DNA of 64,000 nucleotides from Actinomadura chibensis NBRC 106107 (GTDB lineage Bacteria > Actinomycetota > Actinomycetes > Streptosporangiales > Streptosporangiaceae). Made by a program: the position numbers and the translations under genes. Each line of letters starts with the position of its first letter. Within the stretch, counting starts at the first letter, position 1. The notes beneath the pieces are model-generated. The model was not told the origin of the DNA. It worked only from the letters and a program-made list of their open reading frames with translations, and made no database searches. The stretch lies in assembly GCF_001552135.1 (NCBI RefSeq), contig NZ_BCQP01000049.1:1-64000 (forward strand), in the 5' to 3' direction. Positions 1 through 6,938 of this stretch are shown piece after piece.

Positions 1-99
1 GGAAAACAAACGGGAACCAGTTTGTTAAGTGAATATTGCTCCGAGCTTGGCTGTTCGGACGCTAGGTTTGCCCGCCCCGTGTGGGGTGGTGCGTTGGGC
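1..99 (+). other. 23S-5S rRNA intergenic spacer (3' part)
   Basis: This A/T-richer stretch directly precedes the 5S rRNA. It has the look of the transcribed spacer at the end of an actinobacterial rRNA operon. No reading frame or other gene is evident. The 23S gene would lie to the left of the window. Confidence 0.6.
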
Positions 100-217
100 G
101 TTCGGTGGTTTTGGCGGAGGGGAAACACCCGGTCCCATCCCGAACCCGGAAGTTAAGCCCTTCAGCGCCGATGGTACTGCATGGGAGACTGTGTGGGAGA
201 GTAGGACACCGCCGGAC
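100..217 (+). rRNA. rrf: 5S ribosomal RNA
   Basis: The stretch contains the conserved 5S core: CCGAACCCGGAAGTTAAG near 142-159, then CGCCGATGGTACTGCATGGG near 167-186, and the GAGAGTAGGAC motif near 198-208. The ends (GTTCGGTGG and CCGCCGGAC) pair to form helix I. The length of about 118 nt is normal. It is the last gene of a ribosomal RNA operon whose 16S and 23S genes lie to the left of the window. The ends are accurate to within a few bases. Confidence 0.95.
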
Positions 218-228
218 ATTTATTAAGG

Positions 229-262
229 GGAGGCCCCGCCGTTATCGGCGGGGCCTTCCTCA
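229..262 (+). terminator. Intrinsic terminator of the rRNA operon
   Basis: A perfect 10-bp stem (231-240 paired with 247-256, AGGCCCCGCC against GGCGGGGCCT) surrounds a 6-nt loop and is followed by a short T/C-rich run. It sits 12 nt after the 5S rRNA. Confidence 0.85.
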
Positions 263-306
263 TTTCTAGGGTTGTGTTGCTCGCGGACGCTGGATTGGGT
301 CAGACG

Positions 307-1014
307 GTGAATCGCCTAGAGATCGAAGTCGTCGCACCGGACGAACACTCAGACGACCTCGTCACGACGAAGCTGCTCATCGACGGGCGGGACATCATCG
401 CAGAAGCCTTCGACGCCGGCCCCGCAGAAGACCCCGATCGTCTACTCGGCTCACTGCGTCCTGGCAGTGGCGTCAACACGGTGCGTTTGGCTGAGGCTCG
501 ATGCACGGAAGAGTGCTGTGGCGCGCTCTATGTACGAGTTCGGAGGGACGGGAACACGGTCGTCTGGGACGGCTGGCGAAACCCCGACAAGCCCGCCCTC
601 GCCCTGGACACGTTCCGCTTCGACGCAGCCGCATACCTGGCTGAACTCCGACGTGCCGAGAGCGAACGCGATTGGGAATGGCCCGGCCGCGTGGTCGCGC
701 GCCTCCTTCGCGAGGAACTGCGGGGACGCCCCGATATTCTCGCCCGCTGGACAAGTGAACTCGCCTTCGTCGAATGCCTTCCGTGGGAGCGCCGCGAGGT
801 GCGCGTCTCCTTCTTCACGCCTCGGCTGCCCGCGGGGCCGTCCGCCCGTGACGCCTTGTGGAGTCAGTATCTGTTCCGGCTGGACGTGACAGAGGCCGAC
901 CCGCAAGAGCAGGCGGCCGAAGCCATTGCCGGACTCCTCGAAAGTGACCCCCGCTTGCGAGCAGAGCGCGTCGGCGGCACCCACCAGAGACCTCCAGAAG
1001 ATGACGTGCTCTGA
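307..1014 (+). CDS. Hypothetical protein, about 235 aa
   Basis: I do not recognise this family. The protein is acidic and soluble, with no signal peptide or membrane segment. A Cys pair (CTEECCGALYVRVRRDGNTVVWDGW) lies near residues 65-90, and several Trp residues lie in the centre. The frame is open back to a GTG at 274. I prefer GTG 307 because it moves the start away from the rRNA terminator, but the start is uncertain. It is a monocistronic gene between the rRNA terminator and a convergent SDR gene. The codon pattern is that of a real high-GC gene. Confidence 0.7.
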   Translation: MNRLEIEVVAPDEHSDDLVTTKLLIDGRDIIAEAFDAGPAEDPDRLLGSLRPGSGVNTVRLAEARCTEECCGALYVRVRRDGNTVVWDGWRNPDKPALALDTFRFDAAAYLAELRRAESERDWEWPGRVVARLLREELRGRPDILARWTSELAFVECLPWERREVRVSFFTPRLPAGPSARDALWSQYLFRLDVTEADPQEQAAEAIAGLLESDPRLRAERVGGTHQRPPEDDVL

Positions 1015-1043
1015 CCCGCCCGAATTCCCGAAGCTCAGCCCGT

Positions 1044-1763
1044 CTACGCGAACGCGTTGAAGACGGCCTCTGGGGCGTCTCGTTTCGTGTAGAGGCTCCA
1101 GGCGGCGTCCGCGAGGGTGTCCGGGTTGAGTGTGCCGACGACCATTCCGTCCAAGTGGTCGGGCTGCGAGGTGACCATTTGGTGGATGTCACCGCGCTCG
1201 ATCAGGCCGCCGATGGTGAGCGTCCCGGCGTAGACGCCTTGGTCCGCGAGGGCCGCGTTGAGGGTCAGCGCGTAGTTCCGCAATGCGGCGGACGAGATCG
1301 CCAGGTTCCCGATCGCGGGCATGGGGACGACCGAGCTCAGCCCACCGGCGAACAGCAGCCCGCCGTCGCCGCGCTTCACCATCCCGGGCAGGACGGCGCC
1401 GACGGTCTCGATCGCCGGGTACACCCAGCTCATCGCTTCCTTGGCGGCGGCGACGTCGGTGGACGTGATGGGTGCCGGGCGCGCGGCGGGGTCCGCGGCG
1501 CCGGGGCCGTAGTAGACGGCGTCGATCCCACCATGCCGTTCGGTGATCGTGTGCAGTGCGGCGAGCAGGGCGTCCCGGTCGCGGACGTCGGCCGGATGGG
1601 ACGTCGCCTCGATGCCCGCGTCCGCCAGCGCGGAGACGTAACCGGCATGCCGGGCGCCGTTCCGCGAGACGAGCGCGATCCGGTGGCCTTCACGGCCGAA
1701 GCGGTGCGCGATCGACATGCCGAGGCCGGGCCCGACACCGATGACGACGGTCGTTGCTGACAT
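1044..1763 (-). CDS. SDR family oxidoreductase
   Basis: A short-chain dehydrogenase/reductase of about 239 aa. The N-terminus (TTVVIGVGPGLGMSIAHRFG) is a variant of the TGxxxGxG nucleotide-binding motif and is followed by a Rossmann fold. The usual catalytic YxxxK is not obvious: the region around SSAALRNYALTLNAAL has a Tyr but no Lys four residues later. It may therefore be an atypical SDR with altered catalysis. It is divergent from a TetR gene at 1851, and two palindromes in the shared promoter suggest that the regulator controls it. Translation probably starts at ATG 1763 (MSATTV). An upstream ATG at 1787 would place the start inside the first palindrome. Confidence 0.85.
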   Translation of the reverse strand: MSATTVVIGVGPGLGMSIAHRFGREGHRIALVSRNGARHAGYVSALADAGIEATSHPADVRDRDALLAALHTITERHGGIDAVYYGPGAADPAARPAPITSTDVAAAKEAMSWVYPAIETVGAVLPGMVKRGDGGLLFAGGLSSVVPMPAIGNLAISSAALRNYALTLNAALADQGVYAGTLTIGGLIERGDIHQMVTSQPDHLDGMVVGTLNPDTLADAAWSLYTKRDAPEAVFNAFA

Positions 1764-1785
1764 GACGCGAAACCTCCATGCACTC

Positions 1786-1836
1786 AACTTGAGGAGGCCC
1801 TCAAGTTAGCACATAACTTGAGGGTGCCCTCAAATT
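1786..1836. promoter_or_regulatory. Two tandem TetR-type operators
   Basis: There are two palindromes of the form AACTTGAGG-N4-CCTCAAGTT. The first is perfect (1786-1794 and 1799-1807). The second (1815-1836) has one mismatch in its right arm. Their centres are 29 bp apart. They fill the gap between the divergent SDR and TetR genes, so they most likely bind the TetR protein and repress both promoters. Confidence 0.8.
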
Positions 1837-1850
1837 CATAGGATGGGGGT

Positions 1851-2489
1851 ATGGCCGAGACGACGAGACCCCGCAGGGCCGACGCCGCGCGCAACCGGGA
1901 GAGACTTCTCGCCGCGGCCGCCGCCGTCTTCGGCGAGCGCGGGCTCGACGCTCCGCTGGAGGAGGTCGCGCGCCGCGCCGGAGTCAGCATCGGCACGCTC
2001 TACAACCATTTCCCGGCCCGCGAGGACTTCTTCGACGCGATCTTCCCCGAGCGGCTCGCCAAGCTGGACCGGATCGCGGAGGCCGCGCTGTCCGACCCCG
2101 ACCCATGGAACGGCTTCGTCGTCTTCATCGAGGGCCTCTTCGCCCTGCAGGCCGAGGACCGCGGGCTCAACGACGCGCTGGTCCGGCGCTTCCCGCTCGC
2201 GGCCGAGGTCAGCGCGGCATGCCAACGCGGCTTCGCGAACCTGGTCGAGATCATGGCGCGAGCCAAGGCGTCCGGGCAGCTCCGCGACGACTTCGAGGCG
2301 TCCGACGTCGCGACGCTGATGTGGGCGATGTCGCAGGTCATCCGCGAGTCGATCGACGTCGCGCCGGACGCCTGGCGGCGCTGCCTCGCCTTCTACCTCG
2401 ACGGCCTGCGCGCGACCGCCGCGCACCCGATCGACGTCCGGCCGCTGACCGAGGAACAGATCGACCGCAGGCACGACGGGCCCCGATGA
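1851..2489 (+). CDS. TetR/AcrR family transcriptional regulator
   Basis: 212 aa. The N-terminal helix-turn-helix spans about residues 10-56 (RNRERLLAAAAAVF, then EEVARRAGVSIGTLYNHFPA), followed by an alpha-helical ligand-binding domain. It is divergent from the SDR gene at 1044-1763, and two strong palindromes lie between them. The likely role is ligand-responsive repression of itself and of the SDR gene. The ligand cannot be told from sequence. Confidence 0.92.
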   Translation: MAETTRPRRADAARNRERLLAAAAAVFGERGLDAPLEEVARRAGVSIGTLYNHFPAREDFFDAIFPERLAKLDRIAEAALSDPDPWNGFVVFIEGLFALQAEDRGLNDALVRRFPLAAEVSAACQRGFANLVEIMARAKASGQLRDDFEASDVATLMWAMSQVIRESIDVAPDAWRRCLAFYLDGLRATAAHPIDVRPLTEEQIDRRHDGPR

Positions 2490-2507
2490 CCCCCGAGGCC
2501 CGGCCGC

Positions 2508-3002
2508 TCAGCCGGATTCCAGTGTTTCCAGCAGGGACGCCACGGCGGCCAGGTCGTTCTCGCTGAAGACGCGGATCCCCTCGCGTTCGAGCAGCGCCGT
2601 CGTCACACCCTCGCCCGGGATCGACGTGCCCGTGAAGGTGCCGTCGTAGACGCGGTTGCTGCCGCAGGACGGGCTGCCCTCCTTGAGCAGTGCGATGCGC
2701 GCGCCGGTCCGCCGGGCCGCGTCGAGCGCCTGGCGGGCGCCGCGCAGGAACTCGGCGGTCACGTCGGCGCCGCCGTCGGTGCGGACGCGGGCCGTCCCGT
2801 CCAGGACGGCGTGCCCGTCGCCGCCGACGATCTCGGCCGGTGGGCGCGGCACGGACAGGCCGCCCGACACCTCGGGGCAGAACGGGACGAGCCGCCCCTC
2901 GGTCCGCCACCGTTCGACGAGCTCCCCGCCGACCGGTTTCGCCGCGCCGTCGTAGCGGACGGGCCGTCCGACGAGGCAGGAGCTGACCAGAATGCGTTCC
3001 AC
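2508..3002 (-). CDS. DUF523 domain-containing protein
   Basis: About 164 aa, covering a full DUF523 domain. It starts with ERILVSSCLVGRPVRYDG, and the conserved LLKEGSPSCGSNRVYDGTF motif lies in the second half. The conserved Cys residues (SSCL, PSCG and FCPEVSGG) suggest metal or nucleotide chemistry, but the function of the family is not established. The frame stays open upstream to about 3377, but homology begins at GTG 3002, which I take as the start. It is convergent with the TetR gene at 1851. Confidence 0.85.
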   Translation of the reverse strand: MERILVSSCLVGRPVRYDGAAKPVGGELVERWRTEGRLVPFCPEVSGGLSVPRPPAEIVGGDGHAVLDGTARVRTDGGADVTAEFLRGARQALDAARRTGARIALLKEGSPSCGSNRVYDGTFTGTSIPGEGVTTALLEREGIRVFSENDLAAVASLLETLESG

Positions 3003-3155
3003 GCACCCCAGCCTATGCAGGTCGAGCGAATGTCTTACCTCCCGCGACGGCCCCGGCGAATAGTGGAGGGCGACCCCCGTCCGCCGGGAGCCCGGCATGG
3101 CCCTTCTCGGCTGTCCACTTCTGGAGGCGAACCGTGCGCGCCGTCCTCGCGGCAC

Positions 3156-3399
3156 GGTCGCGGTTTCTGGGCGCTGTTCGTCGGTTTCCACACGACGTTT
3201 CTCGTCCAGTACTGGCTGGGTGCGGAAGGGATGCCGCGACGCTACGCGGACGAGTTCACCGCGCTGAACCGGGTGTCCAGCGCGGGCGCCTTCCTGCTCG
3301 GCGTGTCGACGCTGTTCTTCCTCTACACCGGACGGCAAGGCATGCCACGCCGGTGGACGTCGACGATCCCACGGCAATTCCCTGGAATGGGCGACGTCA
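3156..3399 (+). pseudogene. ctaD: Degenerate C-terminal remnant of cytochrome c oxidase subunit I
   Basis: Frame 3156-3340 encodes GFWALFVGFHTTFLVQYWLG, then GMPRRYAD, FTALN and SSAGAFLLGVSTLFFLY. This matches the next-to-last and last membrane helices of actinobacterial CtaD. The similarity continues in a second frame (3353-3370, VDVDDP) and a third (3373-3399, GNSLEWATS), which is the family's PVxVDDPWG..GNSLEWATS tail. At least two frameshifts separate the parts, and nothing upstream of 3156 resembles CtaD. It is therefore a decayed fragment of about 80 residues. It overlaps the stop codon of the convergent SDR gene. Confidence 0.85.
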
Positions 3400-4209
3400 G
3401 CTGCGGATGCGGTTCACCGCGAGCTGGGCGACGCGGACGGCCGCGCCGGGGCTGAGCCGGACGCCGCGCCACGCCAGCCGCCCGTGCGCGGGCGCGACGA
3501 TGAGCGCCTGGTTGCGGGCGACGCCGCGCATGATGTCGCGGGCCAGCTTCTCCGCCGTGTAGAGGCGCGGGGACGCCTTCGCGATGTCGCCCGTGGCGTC
3601 GCCGCTCATCGGTGTCTCGGGCAGGTCCGGGTTGACGTTGTGCAGCAGCGGGGTGTCGACGAAGCTCGGGCAGACGACGCTGACCTTCACGCCGCGTCCG
3701 GCCGCCTCGGCGCGCAGCCCGAGGGACAGCCCGACGACGGCGTGCTTGGTCGCCGTGTACGGGATCCCGATCGGCATCGGGACGAGCCCCGCCAGCGACG
3801 CGGTGTTGACGATGTGGCCGCGTCCCTGCTCCAGCATGATCGGGTAGGCGGCGTGGACGCCGTGCACGACGCCCTTGAGGTTGATGTCGATCGCGCGGTT
3901 CCAGTGGTCGAGCGTGAGCTCCTCGGCGAGGCCGCCGATGGCGATCCCGGCGTTGTTGAACACCAGGTCGAGCCGCCCGTGGTCGTCCTTCACGGACTGG
4001 TATACGGCGCTGACCGCGTCGGCGTCGGTGACGTCGAGCGCGGTCGCGGACGCCTTGCCCTTGCCGAGGCCGTTCAACCGGTCCGCGACCTGAGCCGCGC
4101 CGTCGGCGTTGACGTCGGTGACCACGACGGTGTCGCCGCGCGCCACCAGGGACGTGGCGATCGCGCGGCCGATGCCGGACGCGCCTCCGGTCACGATCGC
4201 GACGCTCAT
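3397..4209 (-). CDS. SDR family NAD(P)-dependent oxidoreductase
   Basis: A classical SDR of 270 aa. The cofactor motif TGGASGIGRAIA is near residues 8-19, NNAGIA is near 92, and the catalytic region includes NTASLAG and YTATKHAV (YxxxK). The start ATG 4209 overlaps the stop of the upstream diiron oxygenase gene (ATGA at 4206-4209), so the two are translationally coupled. It is the last gene of an operon of TetR, diiron oxygenase and SDR. A role in oxidising or reducing the oxygenase product is an inference. Confidence 0.92.
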   Translation of the reverse strand: MSVAIVTGGASGIGRAIATSLVARGDTVVVTDVNADGAAQVADRLNGLGKGKASATALDVTDADAVSAVYQSVKDDHGRLDLVFNNAGIAIGGLAEELTLDHWNRAIDINLKGVVHGVHAAYPIMLEQGRGHIVNTASLAGLVPMPIGIPYTATKHAVVGLSLGLRAEAAGRGVKVSVVCPSFVDTPLLHNVNPDLPETPMSGDATGDIAKASPRLYTAEKLARDIMRGVARNQALIVAPAHGRLAWRGVRLSPGAAVRVAQLAVNRIRS

Positions 4210-5216
4210 CGCGCGCTCCGCTCGGGTGCGGCCGCGACGGCGCGGCGCTGCTTCGGTTCGTCCCAGATGCCGAACGCCCGCCACACCTGCTTGCCGACCG
4301 GGCCGACCACGCCGAGCTCGGCCATCAGGTCGCGGATCTTGCCGACCGAGTTGGCGATCTCGGCCTGCGACGCCTCGCTCCGGTACGCCTGCCGGACGAC
4401 GTCCTTCGGGATGCCGAAGTGCCGCACCATCGGGCCGGGCGGCGACAGCATGATCCGGGCCATCACGCCGAGCACGACGGGCGTCGCGACGCCGAGGATG
4501 CGGCGGCGCAGCGGGTTCATCTTCGGCACGCGGTGCTTGAGGTAGTGCCGGGCGAACGAGATGTGCCGGGCCTCCTCCGCGATGTGGATCCGCATGATGG
4601 TCTCTTCGAGCGGGTGCTTGATGTGCCCGCCCTTCAGGGACTTGCGCTGGACGTAGTCGATCGGGTCCTCGCCGCCGAGCACGAACACGAAGAACATCTC
4701 GGTGCTGACCAGCGGGATCCACGGCGCGGCCTGCGCGATGAAGCTGAGCGAGCGCGGCATCCCGCGGATCGGCATCTTCGTGCGGTTCACGAACTCCTGG
4801 AACATCATCCCGTGGTGACATTCCTCGGTCGTCTCGTGGTAGACGTACCGGAATTCCGGGCGCCCGTTCGGCAGCCGGTAGGCGTAGTTGAGCAGCCCGC
4901 GTTTCAGCAGGTTCTCGAACTGGAGCCCGATCTTCATGGCGGTGGCGACGCGCCACAGCCCGATCTGCGCCTGGATCTCCGGCGGCTGCGACCGGTACCA
5001 CTCGGTCTCGCCGAGCCGGTCGAACGGCGGCAGCACCCAGCGCGGGTCGTTCTTGTCGACGGTGAACTCGGGGTCGTCCCACGGGATGTCGGCGTACGCC
5101 TCCCAGTGCTTGTCGACCGACGCCTTGTTCAGGCGGTCGATGACGCCGAGGTAGGACTTCCTGTCCTTGATCTGCTCGCGGACCTCTTCGGCGAGTTCGG
5201 TGGGGGCTTCGGGCAT
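4206..5216 (-). CDS. AurF-like diiron oxygenase
   Basis: 336 aa, matching the p-aminobenzoate N-oxygenase AurF family of non-haem diiron enzymes. Candidate ligands are visible: E101 in the first helix, an ExxH in TEECHHG (131-136), and HIAEEARH (H211, E215, H218). The H-x3-E-x2-H spacing equals that of AurF. Family members N-oxygenate arylamines, but many actinobacterial members have no known substrate. It follows a TetR gene by 44 bp and is coupled to the SDR gene downstream. No biosynthetic cluster surrounds it, so a housekeeping or detoxifying oxidation is as likely as natural product synthesis. Confidence 0.85.
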   Translation of the reverse strand: MPEAPTELAEEVREQIKDRKSYLGVIDRLNKASVDKHWEAYADIPWDDPEFTVDKNDPRWVLPPFDRLGETEWYRSQPPEIQAQIGLWRVATAMKIGLQFENLLKRGLLNYAYRLPNGRPEFRYVYHETTEECHHGMMFQEFVNRTKMPIRGMPRSLSFIAQAAPWIPLVSTEMFFVFVLGGEDPIDYVQRKSLKGGHIKHPLEETIMRIHIAEEARHISFARHYLKHRVPKMNPLRRRILGVATPVVLGVMARIMLSPPGPMVRHFGIPKDVVRQAYRSEASQAEIANSVGKIRDLMAELGVVGPVGKQVWRAFGIWDEPKQRRAVAAAPERSAR

Positions 5217-5260
5217 TTCGGGGCGCTCCCTAGGGGCGGTCGGCCGGGGCCGACGGACGT

Positions 5261-5935
5261 TCAGGGGGTGGTGTCAGGGATGGCCGCGGGGACTCCGGGG
5301 CCCGGGACGATCAGCCGCGCCACGTCCTTGACCTGGCGCAGCACGGCGGCCTGGTGGCCGTCGGCGTCGTCGTCCAGCGCGTTCTGGATGGACAGCCCGA
5401 CGAACATCGCGAACACGCCGCGCAGCATCGTCGGGACGAGGTCGGCGGGCAGCGTGTTCGCCGGGAACAGCCGCTCGAAGGTCTCCAGGATGACCTGGAG
5501 GATCCGCTCGTTCAGGTCGCGGCACAGCGGCCGCAGCTCGTCGTCGGTGCGGGCCGCGACCGCGAGCTCCATGAGGGCCTTCGCGGGACGTCCGCGGAAC
5601 ACCTCCCAGAGCAGGTCGAGCGCGCCGGAGACGTCGCGCCGCTCGGGCGGCAGCACCGCGAACGCGGTCTCGTACGCCAGCCGCTGCGCTTCGAGGAGGT
5701 GCTCCAGCGCCGCCGCGACCAGCACCATCTTGGTCGGGTAGTGGTGCTGCTGCGCGCCGCGCGACACCCCGGCGCGCCGCGCGACCTCCGTGGTGGACGT
5801 CCCGGACCAGCCGAGGTCGACGAGGCACTCCATGGTCGCCTCCAGGAGGCGCGCCTGCGTGTGCGACCGGCGTTCCTCCTGCGTACGGCGCCGCGGCGGG
5901 CGGTGCCCGCGCCGTCGGCGGCTGCTCACTGCCAT
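5261..5935 (-). CDS. TetR/AcrR family transcriptional regulator
   Basis: 224 aa. A basic N-terminus (RRRRGHRPPRRR) precedes the helix-turn-helix (ATMECLVDLGWSGTSTTEVARRAGVSRGAQQHHY), followed by a TetR C-terminal domain. It is the first gene of an operon with the diiron oxygenase and SDR, so autoregulation of the whole operon is likely. The ATG at 5935 is chosen because a long palindrome lies just upstream (5956-5985). The frame remains open to 6007, but that start would put the coding sequence across the palindrome. Confidence 0.9.
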   Translation of the reverse strand: MAVSSRRRRGHRPPRRRTQEERRSHTQARLLEATMECLVDLGWSGTSTTEVARRAGVSRGAQQHHYPTKMVLVAAALEHLLEAQRLAYETAFAVLPPERRDVSGALDLLWEVFRGRPAKALMELAVAARTDDELRPLCRDLNERILQVILETFERLFPANTLPADLVPTMLRGVFAMFVGLSIQNALDDDADGHQAAVLRQVKDVARLIVPGPGVPAAIPDTTP

Positions 5936-5955
5936 GCCCCCGACGGTACGAGCCG

Positions 5956-5985
5956 ACATACAAGCAAGCAAGCCTGCATGTATGT
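5956..5985. promoter_or_regulatory. Palindromic operator between TetR operon and ABC exporter
   Basis: The 30-bp element begins ACATACAAGCA and ends TGCATGTATGT, an imperfect inverted repeat with almost perfect outer arms. It lies 20 bp upstream of the TetR start, in a short region of lower GC. It is most likely the autoregulatory site of that TetR. The ABC exporter genes start 165 bp on the other side. Confidence 0.7.
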
Positions 5986-6149
5986 TGTCCGCGTCACAAT
6001 TGGACATCGAGTCTTATTGATCGCCGGGCGCCCCCGCCGCGTACCGCGCGGGACGTAGTCGGCGCGCCCGCCCTGCGTCCGGGGGAGCAGGCGCGGTGCA
6101 TCTCCTGACCCGACGACGGGCGGCATGCCGCGCCGCCACGATCCCGGGC

Positions 6150-6938
6150 ATGGGAAACGCAGCAGAGGCAAGGCGATCGATCGACGACGACACGGGCGCG
6201 GCGCGCAGCGGCGGCGGCGCCCGGACCGAAGGGCTCACGAAGGTCTACGGCTCCGGCGACATGGCGGTGCGGGCGCTCGTCGACGTCAGCGTGGAGCTCC
6301 CGGCGGGCCGGTTCACCGCGATCATGGGGCCGTCCGGGGCCGGGAAGTCCACGCTGATGCACTGCGTGGCGGGGCTGGAGGACGCGACGTCCGGCAAGGT
6401 CTACGTCGGCGACCAGGAGCTCGGCGCGCTGTCGGACCGGGGGCTGACGAAGCTCAGGCGCGAGCGGATCGGGTTCGTGTTCCAGGCGTTCAACCTGCTC
6501 CCGACGCTGACCGCGCGCGACAACATCCTCCTGCCGATGACGCTGGCGGGCACGACGCCCGACAAGGAGTGGCTGGCGACGGTGGTGCGCGTGCTGCGGC
6601 TGGGGGAGCGGCTGTCGCATCGCCCGTCGGAGATGTCGGGCGGGCAGCAGCAACGAGTCGCGCTCGCGCGCGCGCTGGTCACCCGTCCGCAGATCGTGTT
6701 CGCGGACGAGCCGACCGGCAACCTCGACTCCCGCACCGGCGGCGAGGTGCTGAACCTGCTCCGCAACGCGGTGGACGACCTGGGCCAGACCGTCGCGATG
6801 GTCACCCACGACCCGGTCGCGGCGGGGCACGCCGACGCGGTCGTGTTCCTCGCGGACGGCCGGATCGTCGACGTCATGGACGCGCCCACACCCGACCGGG
6901 TGCTGGACAGGATGCGCGGTCTGGGAGACGTCCGATGA
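6150..6938 (+). CDS. ABC transporter ATP-binding protein, MacB/LolD type
   Basis: 262 aa from ATG 6150. Walker A is GPSGAGKST (60-68), the Q-loop is VFQAFNLLP (about 110-118), the signature is MSGGQQQRVALARAL (162-176), Walker B with the D-loop is VFADEPTGNLDS (183-194), and the H-loop is THDP (219-222). The NLLPTLTARDNILLP segment is typical of the LolD/MacB/FtsE branch, whose partner permeases move lipids, lipoproteins or peptides. The frame is open further upstream to 6096, with no homology there. The stop overlaps the permease start (ATGA at 6935-6938). Confidence 0.93.
   Translation: MGNAAEARRSIDDDTGAARSGGGARTEGLTKVYGSGDMAVRALVDVSVELPAGRFTAIMGPSGAGKSTLMHCVAGLEDATSGKVYVGDQELGALSDRGLTKLRRERIGFVFQAFNLLPTLTARDNILLPMTLAGTTPDKEWLATVVRVLRLGERLSHRPSEMSGGQQQRVALARALVTRPQIVFADEPTGNLDSRTGGEVLNLLRNAVDDLGQTVAMVTHDPVAAGHADAVVFLADGRIVDVMDAPTPDRVLDRMRGLGDVR

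Noticed and set aside
6125..6934. Fusion of the ABC ATPase region with the FtsX permease in one long frame
   Set aside because: The upstream part is an out-of-frame shadow of the ATPase gene. The permease begins at ATG 6935, which overlaps the ATPase stop.
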